Origin: Eutreptiella sp. 'Long Island Sound 2002'
Lineage: Eukaryota > Euglenozoa > Euglenophyceae > Eutreptiales > Eutreptiaceae
Length of the DNA stretch: 64,000 nucleotides
NCBI GenBank assembly: GCA_964036045.1
Contig: OZ038382.1
Location: 127,162,556 to 127,226,555, forward strand
Direction: 5' to 3'
Both the position numbers and the translations under genes were made by a program. Below the pieces are notes generated by a model. It saw only the letters and a program-made list of their open reading frames with translations, did not search any database and was not told the DNA's origin. Within the stretch, counting starts at the first letter, position 1. The number at the start of each line of letters is the position of its first letter. Positions 33,883 through 45,000 of the stretch are shown in pieces.

Positions 33883-33928
33883 GGCGTTCATGTCCCGCCC
33901 CCCCCTGCAGAGCAATTTTCTTCCCGCC
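33883..33928 (-). repeat. Right terminal inverted repeat (46 bp)
   Basis: Reverse complement of the left end. A direct, not inverted, copy of a left-end internal sequence (AAGGAGGGGGGGGGGTTGGA) lies just inside it near 33,857. Confidence 0.88.
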
Positions 33929-35688
33929 CAACTGGACGGGCCACAGAACAAAGCGTGGATTGTGAGTCCCTAACTGCAACTCAAGGGGCCACAAAACAAA
34001 GCGATAATTGTGAGTCCTTAACCTCAACTCGACGGGCCACACAACAAAGCGTGGATTGTGAGTCCCTAACCATAACTCCATAACTCGAGGGGCCACACAG
34101 CAAATCGTGAACTCTGAGTCCGGGCCACAGAACAAAGCGTGGATTGTGAGTCCCTAACCCCAACTCAAGGGGCCACAAAACAAAGCGTGGATTGTGAGTC
34201 CCTCACCCGAACTCCACGGGCCACACAACAAAGCATGGATTGTGAGTCCCTAACCATAACTTGACGGGCCACACAACAAAGCGTGGATTGTGAGTCCCTA
34301 ACCGCAACTTGAGGGGTCACACTACAAAGCGTGGACTGTGAGTCCCTAACCCCAACTCCAGGGGCCACAAAACAAAGCGTGGATTGTGAGTCGCTAACTC
34401 CACCTTGACGGGCCAAGCAACAAAGCGTGGATTGTGAGTCCCTAACCCCAACTCGAGGGGCCACACAACGAATCCTGGATTGTGAGTCCCTAACCGCAAC
34501 TTGAGGGGTCTCGCTACAAAGTATGGATTATCGGTCCCTAACCCCAATTCGACGGGCGACAAAACAAAGCGTGGATTGTGAATCCCTAACTCCACCTCGA
34601 CCGGCCACGCAAGAAAGTGTGGATTGTGAGTTCCTAACCCCACCCCGAGGGGCCAAACAACAAAGCGTGGATTGTGAGTCCCTAACCCCAACTCGAGGGC
34701 CCGCACAGCAAAGCTTGAAATGTGAATCCCTAACCATACCTCGAGGGGCCACACAACAAAGCGTGGATTGTGAGTCCCTAACCATAACTCGCGGGGCCAC
34801 GCAACAAAGCGTGGATTGTGAGTTCCTCACCTCAGGTCGAGGGCCCACGCAACAAAGCGTGGATCGTGACTCCCTAACCCCAACTCGAGGAGCCAAACAA
34901 CAAAGCGTGGATTGTGAGTCCCTAACCCTAACTCCAGCGGCCACAAAACAAAGCGTGGATTCTGAGTCCCTAACCCTAACTCGAAGGGCCATGCAACAAA
35001 GCGTGCATTGTGAGTCCCTAACCCCTACTCGAGGGGCCACACAACACATTGTGGATTGTGAGTCTCTAACTCCAACTCGATGGGCCACACAACAAAGCGT
35101 GGATTGTGAGTCTCTAACCCTAACTCGAGGGGCCACACAACAAAGCGTGGATTGTGAGTTCCTAACCTCACGTCGAGGGCCCACACAACAAAGCGTTGAT
35201 TGTGAGTCCCTAACCCCAACTCGAGGGGCCACACAACACATTGTGGATTGTGAGTCTCTAACTCCAACTCGATGGGCCACACAACAAAGCGTGGATTGTG
35301 AGTCCCTAACCCTAACTCGAGGGGCCACACAACAAAGCGTGGATTGTGAGTTCCTAACCCCAAGTCGAGGGCCCACACAACAAAGCGTGGATTGTGAGTC
35401 CCTAACCCCAACTCGAGGAGCCACACAACAAAGCGTGGATTGTGAGTCCCTAACCCTAACTCCAGGGGCCACACAACAAAGCGTGGATTGTGCCTACTCC
35501 GAGTCCCTAACCGTAACTCGAAGGGCCATGCAACAAAGCGTGGATTGTGACTCCCTAACCCCTACCCGAGGGGCCACGCAACAAAGCGTAGATTGTGAGT
35601 CCCTAACCCCAACTCGAGGGGCCACAAAACAAAACGTGGATTGTGAGTTCCTAACCCCAACTCGAGGGGCCACGCAACAAAGCGTGGG
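33929..35688. repeat. 48-bp satellite, block 3
   Basis: About 37 units, the continuation of the satellite beyond the inserted transposon. Many units read GAGTCTCTAACTCCAACTCG or GAGTTCCTAACCCCAAG. The 513-codon plus frame here is periodicity, not a gene. Confidence 0.95.
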
Positions 35689-35734
35689 AGTCAAAAAAAA
35701 GGGAAAGAAAGTGGGAGGCAAAATTGCACCCTCG

Positions 35735-36060
35735 GGGATCCCCAACAAAGGGGCGGAAAATCAGAAGTGTTCCCCAACAAAGGGGAACAAAATCAGAAGT
35801 GGTGGCCCCCCCCTCGGGCCCAAAAGAGGGCGGAAATGCTACATCACCCCTGCATTCTCGGGGATCCCGGACATAGGGGAACAAAATCAGAAGTGGCTGC
35901 CCCACCTCTACCTTCTCAGGGGCCCAAAAGAGGGCAGAAGTGCTGCGTTACCCCCTGCGTTCTCGGGGTCCCCTACAGAAGGGGACAGAAACAAAAGTGG
36001 CCCACAAAAGGGCGGAAGTGCTATGTCACCCGTGCGTTCTTGGGGGTCCCCTATGTACCC
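35735..36060 (-). repeat. 84/85-bp family, right edge of the satellite
   Basis: Three to four degenerate units in reverse orientation (AAAAGAGGGCGGAAATGC, CATTCTCGGGGATCCC, GAACAAAATCAGAAGTGG). They are followed by CCGGCCGTTTGAATGGG, which also follows the same family near 1,305-1,322. Confidence 0.75.
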
Positions 36061-36229
36061 TTAGTGAACCGGCCGTTTGAATGGGAGATTCATGGTACTG
36101 TGAATTTAACAACTTTTTGCTGTGTTTTGCTCGTAACTTGGTGCCATTGTGTGCGTTTCTCGTGCTATCTTCGCCCAAAGTGAGATCCAACAAATGTGTG
36201 CAAATTAGAGGTTTTAAGTAGCCACATGG

Positions 36230-36395
36230 TTCAACATATTCGGCGAGATTCGGTCGAATTTGAAATTCACGCACCCAAATTCACACATAAATTCACGCTA
36301 GGTTCACAGATTCACGAGACTGTGAAATTCGCACAAAATTCGTACGAATTCCGTATGAATTTGGTATGAACTTCGTACGAATTTGCCCCAATTTC
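36230..36395. promoter_or_regulatory. Palindrome cluster upstream of a short ORF
   Basis: CAAAATTCGTACGAATTCCG and CTTCGTACGAATTTGCCCC, about 60 bp 5' of the ATG at 36,451. This is the third case of this cluster immediately upstream of an ORF start. Confidence 0.4.
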
Positions 36396-36450
36396 CACTG
36401 TTTCGCGTTCTCAACCCTCTCAAAGCCTTTCTTTGCTTCTTCTTGTGACC

Positions 36451-36642
36451 ATGTCCCAGCAGACTTTGTCCCAACTCGCCTCCCTGCAGTCCCGCCCCGA
36501 TCCTGCTGCTGACACCCTCTCGCAGTACCAAGCCCTTCCCATCGCCTACCACCAATTGGAGGAGGCGACCTAATTGTCGGGGGCACTGGGGGTGGACGAT
36601 GTTGTGGGCTGGGCAGCATCCCTTACATGGGGACAATAATGA
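36451..36642 (+). CDS. Short Gln-rich ORF, 40 codons to TAA or 63 to TGA
   Basis: The ATG follows a pyrimidine-rich leader. It reads MSQQTLSQLASLQSRPDP, then ADTLSQYQALPIAYHQLE, to TAA at 36,571-36,573. The same frame continues smoothly (LSGALGVDDVVGWAASLT, WGQ) to TAA-TGA at 36,637-36,642. If UAA is glutamine this is one 63-residue protein. If not, it is a 40-residue peptide. No family is recognised. It may be the first exon of a longer gene. Confidence 0.4.
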
Positions 36643-38550
36643 GGGAAGCGCTTCCGTCATGATTTGAACTTGCCTAGGGCGCAGCACACAGGGATTTCAA
36701 CATGGCCTTGCCTTGGGGTCTCGGACCACGGAAATGGTGGCTGGGCTTAAGAGGGTACCTTGGCACTCTTGGGGACATTGGTTGATCCGGATTTGATTCC
36801 CACCCCGGCTTCGTGCCAATCGGCCCTCAAGCACACGAAAAGTGCGCCCGCCGGGAAGAGTGGCGTGTCTATGGTTTTCCCACCTTTTGGGTGTCACACA
36901 CACACACACACACATCAGCGCAAATGTGGCTGCCTCCTCACGTACATGTACGTCGTAAGTAATAAAGCGGGTCCAAGACAATAAAAGCCACATGCACTCG
37001 TAAATAAAAGCCACATGCTCTCGTAAATAACGTTGTTTGCAAACCGCTTCCCAAAGCCCTTGAAACGGATGGTTGCCAAGGGTCCACCGTGCGCTCATTT
37101 CTACGCCGCACCTAGTGCCCCCCCTTGTGTATTTTGCAAGGGATATTGCAGGGTAATGGCCCCTATGGTGCCACACGTATTGGGTTGTGGGCGCACGTAC
37201 CTCGGCCAAGGTTGGAGCTCGCCAAGGCCGCTGCTTCACGCGATGATCCCACCCTTGGTGGAAGATAGTATTAGAGTCGTTCAATGCCCTCTTAATTGGG
37301 TCAGCAATACAAGTCCCCCACCAACTGGATGTGTGAACAGGCGCCTTAGAGTAGTTTCGGGATGCCCCTTACCAATGAGCAAGGGGATGCTTGACGGGGC
37401 TATTAATTGAGCTGATTGGGCTGTCCATAGTCTTGGGTGGGTAAGTTAGAGAGTTAATGTGTGCCAACTGCCGGCCAGGCACATGATTTTCTTCGTATGC
37501 AGTTTGCAGGTTTGTCATTAGTTCTCACGTACTTTTAGGAGACCCTCTTTCATCAAAGGGAGCCCGTCATCCAGGATGCAGTTCCAGTTTTTTACACGCT
37601 CTTGTGCACTCCGCCCTGTGTGAGGCGGTATGCATGACAAGGAAGTGTACTGTGGGTGAATCAATCTACCGGGACAGATGACAGGCTGTTTAGAACACTG
37701 CGCGCTTTCTTCGTACGAAATGCAACATTGTAGGTATTAATATATGCTTGACATAGCGTGAATTCCCGGAACAAACACAATGGGAATTGATCTGCACAGT
37801 GGCGAATGTTGGAGGGTGACGGTTATCATCATGAATGGCCAAATGTGATTCTTGATGACGAAAACTGAGCATAGTGACATCCACACTCACACCTATACCC
37901 ACACTCACACTCACCTTGACAATTCCATCTAACGCACACTAATATTACGGTTTCACCCTTAGGTGTCCACACCGCGAAACCATCCTGGGCACAGTACCAC
38001 AGTTGCAAAGGTTGGGGAAGTGAGGCCCGGGGCTCAACATGGGCATCTACACTGTACTTCTTTGATAGCAATTCTACGGTTGGCGCAATATTGTGTCCAG
38101 CCCACAATGTCGGCGAAAGAACTACTCCTTCTTATCAGTGTAGGTGTTGGGGTGTGGAGGGGGGAGCGGTCCCGAGCACATAAACTCCGCTTGCGGCCGC
38201 CATACTACATGGCAGGGTGGGGGCTCCCTTTAGGGCTTAGGCATCTCCTAACCCTATCCCATGGTGCTCCAAGCGCATCCACGACAATAAAAGCCACATG
38301 CTCTCATCAATAAAACAGGTCCTTCTGTCGCACCACGTCGCTACGAGGGGGAGTCCCAGTGGCCGCGGCTTAGGCCCACCCCTAACCCTATACCATAGGC
38401 CCTTCCCTCCCCCGAGAGCACCCATGACAATTACAATGAAAGCTGAAAGCCACTTGCCCTCGTAAATAATACAGCTCCGTGCGCATTGCACGGAGTCAGC
38501 ATGGGGCGTCCATGCCCCACACTCCTCGATTCTGCCTGCTGCGCCTGTGG
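36643..38550. other. No confident gene; short dispersed module
   Basis: Contains a (CA)n of about 9 units at 36,897-36,914. A repeated module AATAAAAGCCACATGCTCTC plus TCGTAAATAA lies near 36,978-37,031 (two copies), 38,283-38,312 and 38,408-38,470. Related words (GACATTAAAAGCCTTCAACC, CTCGTTAATAG) occur at 61,510-61,600 and 62,280-62,320. AATAAA could act as a polyadenylation signal. No ORF here looks real. Confidence 0.4.
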
Positions 38551-38623
38551 GGGCTAGGGAGCAAGGGGGAGGGTCGTCGCCGGTGGCCTTCTTAGTTCGC
38601 CGTCTGCCCGTGTTGGCGCGTTT

Positions 38624-39652
38624 GTGTCCGCGCCTGACGCGGTCTCCTCCGTCGTTGGTTCCTGCAAGGGCGGGTGTAGGAGTGAGGGACGTGGTAGCGG
38701 ACAGTTAGGGGAGCCCCTTGGCGCTTGTCGTGCTGCCACCAAGTCTGCCAAACTGCGGCTAAAAACCGCCGCTAGTCTGGAGGGGGCCGGGGCAGCAAGG
38801 TGGGTGGCACTTTCCTCCCCCGGGCGTAACTTCGTGCAAGAGCTTAGCTCCCCGATCCATCCACGGCATACCTCCCCTAAAGGGGAGGACAAGAGGGGCA
38901 CCTTGCAGCTGTAATTGTCCATGTGCCCCAATGACCCGGAGTTGTTTAGGTTGTGCGCCCTCTCCCTGCAGCCGGGGGCGGGGGAGGGGGTGGACGGGGA
39001 CCGTGGCACACACGGTGAGCACGTGCACTTGCGTTCTGCCGGCGCCTGGTGCGCCGCGCGCTCCGGCATCGGTGACCGCTCGCGCACCCGCTTGCCCCGG
39101 CCGCCGGTGAGAGGGCCGCGCTTTCGGCGGCTTTTCGCCCGCGTCCCCGCCGTCCAGTGTGTGAGCACACGCGGCTGCGGTTGTGGCAATTGCTACACCG
39201 AGATTGGTGGTTCGGCCTCCTTGCCTCGGGCGCCTCCGGTCGCCGGACATCCCCCCTCTGAGTGGGTGATTGCCATCACGCCGATAGCTATGCTTGAGCG
39301 GCATTCATGGGGTGTCCTTCGTGGACCCATTGGTACCAGTGCTGCGCACCCCGGTGTTTGTAGACAATCAAGGTCTTGCCTGGTGTCGGGCACCGGCCCA
39401 CCTGCGCCCCCCCCCCCCCATCCCCGGAGGGGCGCACTTCCTGGCCGCGGCGGCCTCTTGCCACGTACCTACGGGGCAGGCGCTCGCAGGGGCGCAGTGG
39501 CGTCATGCCCACCAGCAGGAAGTAGTATAGCAAAAAGTAGTCCTACCGACCCCTCCGCGGGCGCGCCAGGCGTTGCGTCCATGGCAATTGGCAACCTTCC
39601 TCTAGCTTCGTTGCCAAGCGCTGGGTCCATGGTGACTAGAAACATTTGTTGA
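38624..39652 (+). CDS. GC-rich ORF of unknown function with one internal TAA
   Basis: One plus frame is open for 343 codons except for a single TAA at 38,912-38,914, and ends in TGA at 39,650. It is also open further upstream, past a TAG at 38,555. Text on both sides of the TAA is protein-like (FVQELSSPIHPRHTSPK, EDKRGTLQL, then LSMCPNDPELFRLCALSL). Later parts have a Cys cluster (VQCVSTRGCGCGNCY) and EWVIAITPIAMLERHSW. The opposite strand is open for 211 codons, as expected for GC-rich DNA. I do not recognise the family. Confidence 0.35.
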
Positions 39653-41719
39653 GCTTCCTTATCCGCCAGAGCACCGCTGCCGGGCGCGCCAAGCGCGAGC
39701 GCTTTGTGCGCCCCACAGACTAGAAGCCCTCCAAGAGAAGGAGGGACGACTCCATCCACACCCCTTTACCCGGAGGACAGAGCCCGTCTACATGTGGGGC
39801 TCTAGCCCGTCCAGCGCCTACTTCACTACTTGAGCCCGGTGTGCAGAGGAAGCGTGATCTCACCCAGCTAGTGGTCCACCGACGCTAGGAGCGCTCTGCC
39901 CGTGTGAGCCTCAAAGTGCAAAGCCAGCTCCAGGTACTTGACTTGCACCCGGCTCCCCAACTACGTGAGGCTCGCTGCGGAGCACAATATGGCCTCCATG
40001 AAGGGGGTCTCCAACAGCCATCCGAGCCCAACACGGGACACTAGAGGCCGCCCCTCTGCTATGGTGGCGTGGGCAAGTCGCAGGCTGACACCAAGGATAA
40101 CCCCGCCGCGCATCTGGCATACGTTTTTGTGCTACCGCCAAGACTGAGCGGCCCGTGCCGGCGCCCCGAGGTGCCGTGACTTCTGCCTCCATGCGCGTTC
40201 AGAGCATCACCAGATACATGTTGTAAAGCCGGTACACTAGCCGCAGGCTTGGTCCTTCTCCTTCGGGCCAAACAGAGCTGCATCATCTTCAGGCAGTGGT
40301 ATGCGTTTTTATGCTGCTCAAAACCTAGAAACAGGATTCTGAGTGGGAGTTCTTGTGTTGACATGGCCTTGCTTCAATATCCGCTTTGGGGTAGAACAAA
40401 CCCCCGGAAATATGACCCTTTCTGCTTATCAGTCTCATGCAGCCACTGCGCATGCGCACTATACCATTTTCATTTTTTCTGAATTTGGGCTCTGCGGTAA
40501 CATCCAAGCCATCCCGGGGGCCGGGGTATGGGGGGGTTGGGACTTTGACTCAGTCTGGTCAATGGAGCCACCCACCCCCGCGAATGAAAGTCTGGGGCCC
40601 CAGTATTATTGCAGTCTCCTGGGTTGGCAATCACTTTGGCTGCTGCTGCTGCTGCTTTGCGGCACATTTCTTATGCTTGGCATTGCACACAATGCTTTCT
40701 TTGTCAGCCCAAAGCATCCCAATGCGCCTTGCGGGATCTTGTGTCGCAGGGTAAAGCCAGCTGAGTTGGTTAGAAGCAACGTTGTGACAATGCTCTGCAC
40801 TCTGCACTCATCTGTTTGCAGGCCGGCCGGGTAGGCCCCGAATGTATGCAAAGGCTCCAAAGTGGGCTCAGGAGGATCTGAAAGGTTGTTGTTGTCGCCA
40901 GTGTCCTCGCCCTATTGCTTGTCTTCCCAGATTTACAGAATAACATTACAATGTTGGCATTGATGCCATCGGGATTTCCATGAGAGATTTTCACATGTGG
41001 CGGTCACTAGTGCTGCACGTTGTTTATTGATCACACAGACCCGTATCACAAAGACCAGTGCATGCAGCATGACTTCGCATGCATTGCATAGTGGAGCTGT
41101 GATACTGTGCATTTTTCCCTTCCGTTGGTGTACGCAAACTCTTGGGGCACCGCGTCCTCACAGCATGAAGCATGTGCATAAAAGCAATTTTGGTCGCAAG
41201 GCACATGCTTGCAGGATGTTGGAACACTTCCCTGAAGTCAGTGGTAGTGCTGCCATTGGTAATAAACCAGTTTCGGGCATGCCCCAAAAGATGATCTCCT
41301 TGTGCCTCAGTCTGAGCTACACAGCCACTTCGTTTGGATACGACCCCTGTCTCCTCATCTCTATGGCCACCTTTCGAGCGAAGGGTTGGGGTGTAAATGT
41401 TTACGAAAAAGATAATGGTTGGAACATCTGCAGTGCCCAAATTACCCCCCGCCCTGTCCCCTTTGCGTGGCCAGAGGTAGGGATGACAATGGTCAGGCAG
41501 GCAGTGCATGCTTAGTCATAATCCAACGATGGCCGTAACCCTCCGGCATCACACCTGCAGCATATCTGTTCATAAGTCAGGTGAACGCGGTGGAGCCGCG
41601 GCCACAAATCTTTCCAAACGCGGCATCGCATGCTTAGACAAGGGCATGACACTGCGCGACCCACAAGCAAGCGGTTCTTGGGGGGTTGTGCCCTGCTACA
41701 GCAACAGACACTGGTGCAT
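39653..41719. other. No confident gene
   Basis: Overlapping open frames at about 41,000-41,510 on both strands (for example GHARNWFITNGSTTTDF on minus) show no recognisable domain. A (CTG)n-like run lies near 40,639-40,655. Confidence 0.35.
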
Positions 41720-42060
41720 GTTGTAATTCGTGTAATTTTTTTTTGCGGGAAATGCGTGTAACAAAAAAATCGTTTTCTGCGGTAAGTCGTGTAAACCCGG
41801 TGCACGCATTACCGCAAAAAAATTTTCAGGACTTGATAATTTTTTTTGTGCACGAGTTTAGCGCAAAAAGAAATTACGTGACGTGACAATTTTTTTTTGT
41901 ACACGCGTTTACCCCCAAAAAAATTACACGACGTGACGATTTTTTTATACATTCATTTACCGCAAAAAAATCACAGGATGTGACGGTTTTTTTTTTCCAC
42001 CCGTTTACCGCAAAAGAAAAATTACACGACCTTAACGCAAAGAAACAAATTACCAATTTT
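41720..42060. repeat. A/T-rich degenerate tandem repeat (TTTACCGCAAAAAAATTACACG)
   Basis: Units of about 50-60 bp alternate TTTACCGCAAAAAAATT, ACACGACGTGACGA and poly-T. The same family occurs at 51,125-51,320. It directly precedes the 85-bp satellite. Confidence 0.7.
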
Positions 42061-42069
42061 ACTGAAAAT

Positions 42070-45000
42070 GCATGCATGTAGGCGATGCGCCCACCTATGG
42101 GCCACTTCTGATTGTGTCCCCCGCTCTGGGTGGGGGACCCCCAGGCGGCAGAGGTTATGTAGCCATCCGGCCCACTTGTGGGCCACTTCTGATTCTGTCC
42201 CCCGCTGCAAAAGGGTTGGGGACCCCCCAGGCAGCAGGAGCTATGTAGCCACCTGGCCCGCTTTTGGGCCATTGCTGATACTGTCCCCCGCTGTGAAGCG
42301 TTAGGAGATCCCCAGGCCGCAGGGGTTATGTAGCCACCCCGCCCGTTTTAAGGCCATTCTTGACTTCTCCCCCGGTTGTGAAGCGTTGGGGACCAACTAG
42401 GCCGCAGGGGTTATGTAGCCACCCGGCCCACTTGTGGGCCACTTCTGATTCTATCCCCCGCTGCAAAGGGTTTGGGGCCCCCCAGGTAGCAAGAGCTATG
42501 TAGCTACCCGGCCCACTTGTGGGCCACTGCTGATTCTGACCCCCGCTCTGAAGCGTTGGGGACCCCCAAGGCGGCAAGGGTTATGTAGCCACCCGTTCCA
42601 CTTGTGGGCCACAGCCAATGTTGTCCCCCGCTCCGAAGCGTTGGGGATCCCCCATGCCGTAGGGGTTATGTGGCCACCAGGCCCATTTCTGGGCCACTCT
42701 TTGCCCCGCTATGAAGCGTTGGGGACCCCCTTGGCGGCAGGCGTTGTGTAGCCACCCGGCCCACTTGTGGGCCACTGCTGATTATGTCCCCCGCTCTGAA
42801 GCGTTTGCAGACCCCCCAAGCGGTAGGGGTTATGCAGCCACCCGGCCCATTCTTCGGCCCCTTTTGAATTTGTCCTCTGCTCTGAAGCATTTGGGACCCC
42901 CCAGGCGGCAGTGGTTATGTAGCCATAGGGCCTGCTTGTGGGCCACTGCTGATTTTGCTCCCCTATCCGAATCGTTGGGGACCTGCAAGGCAGCAGGGGT
43001 TATGTAACCTACCGGCCCCCCTTGTGTGCCGGTTCTGATTCTGTCCTCCTCTTTGAGGCGTTTGGGACCCCCCATGCGGCAGGGGTTGTGTAGCCACCCG
43101 GCCTACTTGTGGGCCGTTGCTGATTTTGTCCCCTACTGTGAAGCGTTGGGGACCCCTCAGGCGGTAGGGGTTATGTAGCCACCTGGCCCATTTGTGGGCC
43201 TCTTTTGAATTTGTCCCCTGCTGTGAAGTTTTGGGGACCCCCGAGGTGGCAGGGGTTATGTAGCCACTGGGCCTGCTTGGGGGCCACTGCTGATTTTGCT
43301 CCCCTCTTGGAATTGGGGACCCCCAAGGCAGTAGGGGTTATGTAGCCACCCGGCCCCCTTGTGGGCCCATTCTGATTCTGTCCCCCGCCGTGAAGCGTTG
43401 GGGACCCCCCTAGCGGCAGGAGTTATGTCACCACCCAGCCCACACGTGGATCATTGCTGAATCTGTCTTCCCCTTTGAAGCACAAGGGAGCCCCAAGGTG
43501 ACAGGGGTTATGTAGCCATCTCCTCCACTTCTGACTCTGTCCCCCCCTCTAAAGCGTTTGCGGACCCCCCCAGGCGGTGGGCCCCTTTTGAATTTGTCCT
43601 TCGTTATGAAGTGTTGGGGACCCCCCAAGCGGCACTTGTGGGCCACTGCTGATTCTGTCCCCCGCTTTGAAGTGTCAGGGATCCCCGAGGCGGCAGGGGC
43701 AATTTAGCCACCCAGCCCATTGGTGGGCCAATACTGATGCTTTCCCCCGCAGTGAAGTGTTTGGGACCCCCTAGGTGCCACGTGTTGTGTAGCCACCCGG
43801 CCCACTTGTGGGCCTCTGCTAATTTTGTACCCCGCTTTGAAGCGTTGGGGACCCTCCGCGCAGCAAGGGTTATGTAGCCATGCCATCCATTTGCAGGCCA
43901 CTTTTGCTTCCGTCCACAGTTCTGAAGCGTTGGGGACCCCCCCAGGCGATAGGGCTTATATAGCCACCTGGCCCACTTCTGGGCCACTGCTGATTGTGTC
44001 CCCACTTCAAAGCGTTGCGGACCCCCTAGGCGCTAGGGGTTATGTAACCACGCGGCCCACTCGCGGGCAATTTCTGATTCTGTCCCCCGCTTTGAAACGT
44101 TGGGGTTCCCTTTGTTAATAGGGGTCATGAAGCCGCCGGACCACTTGCGGGCTATTTCTGATTCTGCGCCCCGCTTTGAAGCGTTGTGGTTCCCCTAGTT
44201 GGCACGGGTTATGTAGCCATGCGCCCCACTTTTGGGCCACCACTCATTTTGTTCCTTGCTCTTAAGCGTCGTGGATCCCCCAGGCGGCAGGGGTTATTTT
44301 GCCACCTGGCCCACTTATGGGCCATTGCTGATTTTGTCCCCGCTACAAAGCGTTGCGGACCCCCTAGGCGCCAGGGGTTATGCAGCCACCCGGCCCACTT
44401 GCAGGTCATTTCTTATTATGCCCCCCACTCTGAAGCGTTGGGGTTCCCCTAGTTACCAGGGGTTATGCAGCCACCCGGCCCACTTCTGGGCCACCCCTCA
44501 TTTTGTTGCCCACTGTTAAGCGTTGGGGATCCCCCATGCGGTAGAAGTTATTTTGCCACCTGGCCCACTCGTGGGCCATTGCTGATTCTATCCCCGCTTG
44601 AAAGTGTTGAGGACCCCCTAGGCGCCAGGGGTTATGCAGCCACCCGGCCCACTTGCTGGCCATTTCTGATTATGTCCCCCGCTTTGAAGCGTTGGGGTTC
44701 CCCCTAGTTAACAGGGGTTATGTAGCCCTGCACTCCACTTGTTGGCCACCCCTCGTCTTGTGGCCTGCTATTAAGCGTTGGGGGTCCCCCGGGCGGCAGG
44801 GGTTATTCTGCCACCCGGCCCACTTGTGGGCCATTGCTGAATGTGCCCCCGCTTCAAAGCGTTGCGGACACCCTAGGTCCCAGGGATTATGCGGCCACGC
44901 GGCCCGCTTGCGGGCTATTTCTGATTTTGTCCCCCGCTCCGAAGCGTCGGGGTTCCCCTAGTTAACAGGGGTTATGTAGCCACCCGTCCCACTTGTGGGC

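Larger units (their letters stand above)
30052..33928 (+). mobile_element. 3.88-kb DNA transposon inserted in the satellite
   Basis: Left end GGCGACCTAAAAATTGCTC and the reverse complement of the right end GGCGGGAAGAAAATTGCTC align without gaps over 46 bp. Shared blocks are GGCG, AAAATTGCTCTGC, a 14-nt G-rich run and CATGAACGCC. The flanks are CAA (30,049-30,051) and CAA (33,929-33,931). Removing the element and one CAA restores a normal 48-bp unit (CCCTAACCCCAACTGGACGG). This shows both insertion and a 3-bp target duplication. The element carries two plus-strand genes. No classical transposase motif is visible, so the superfamily is unknown. A 3-bp duplication fits CMC/CACTA-like and Harbinger-like elements among others. 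Confidence 0.88.

Noticed and set aside
14828-35688. CRISPR-like array
   Set aside because: Units are contiguous without unique spacers and the sequence is eukaryotic.
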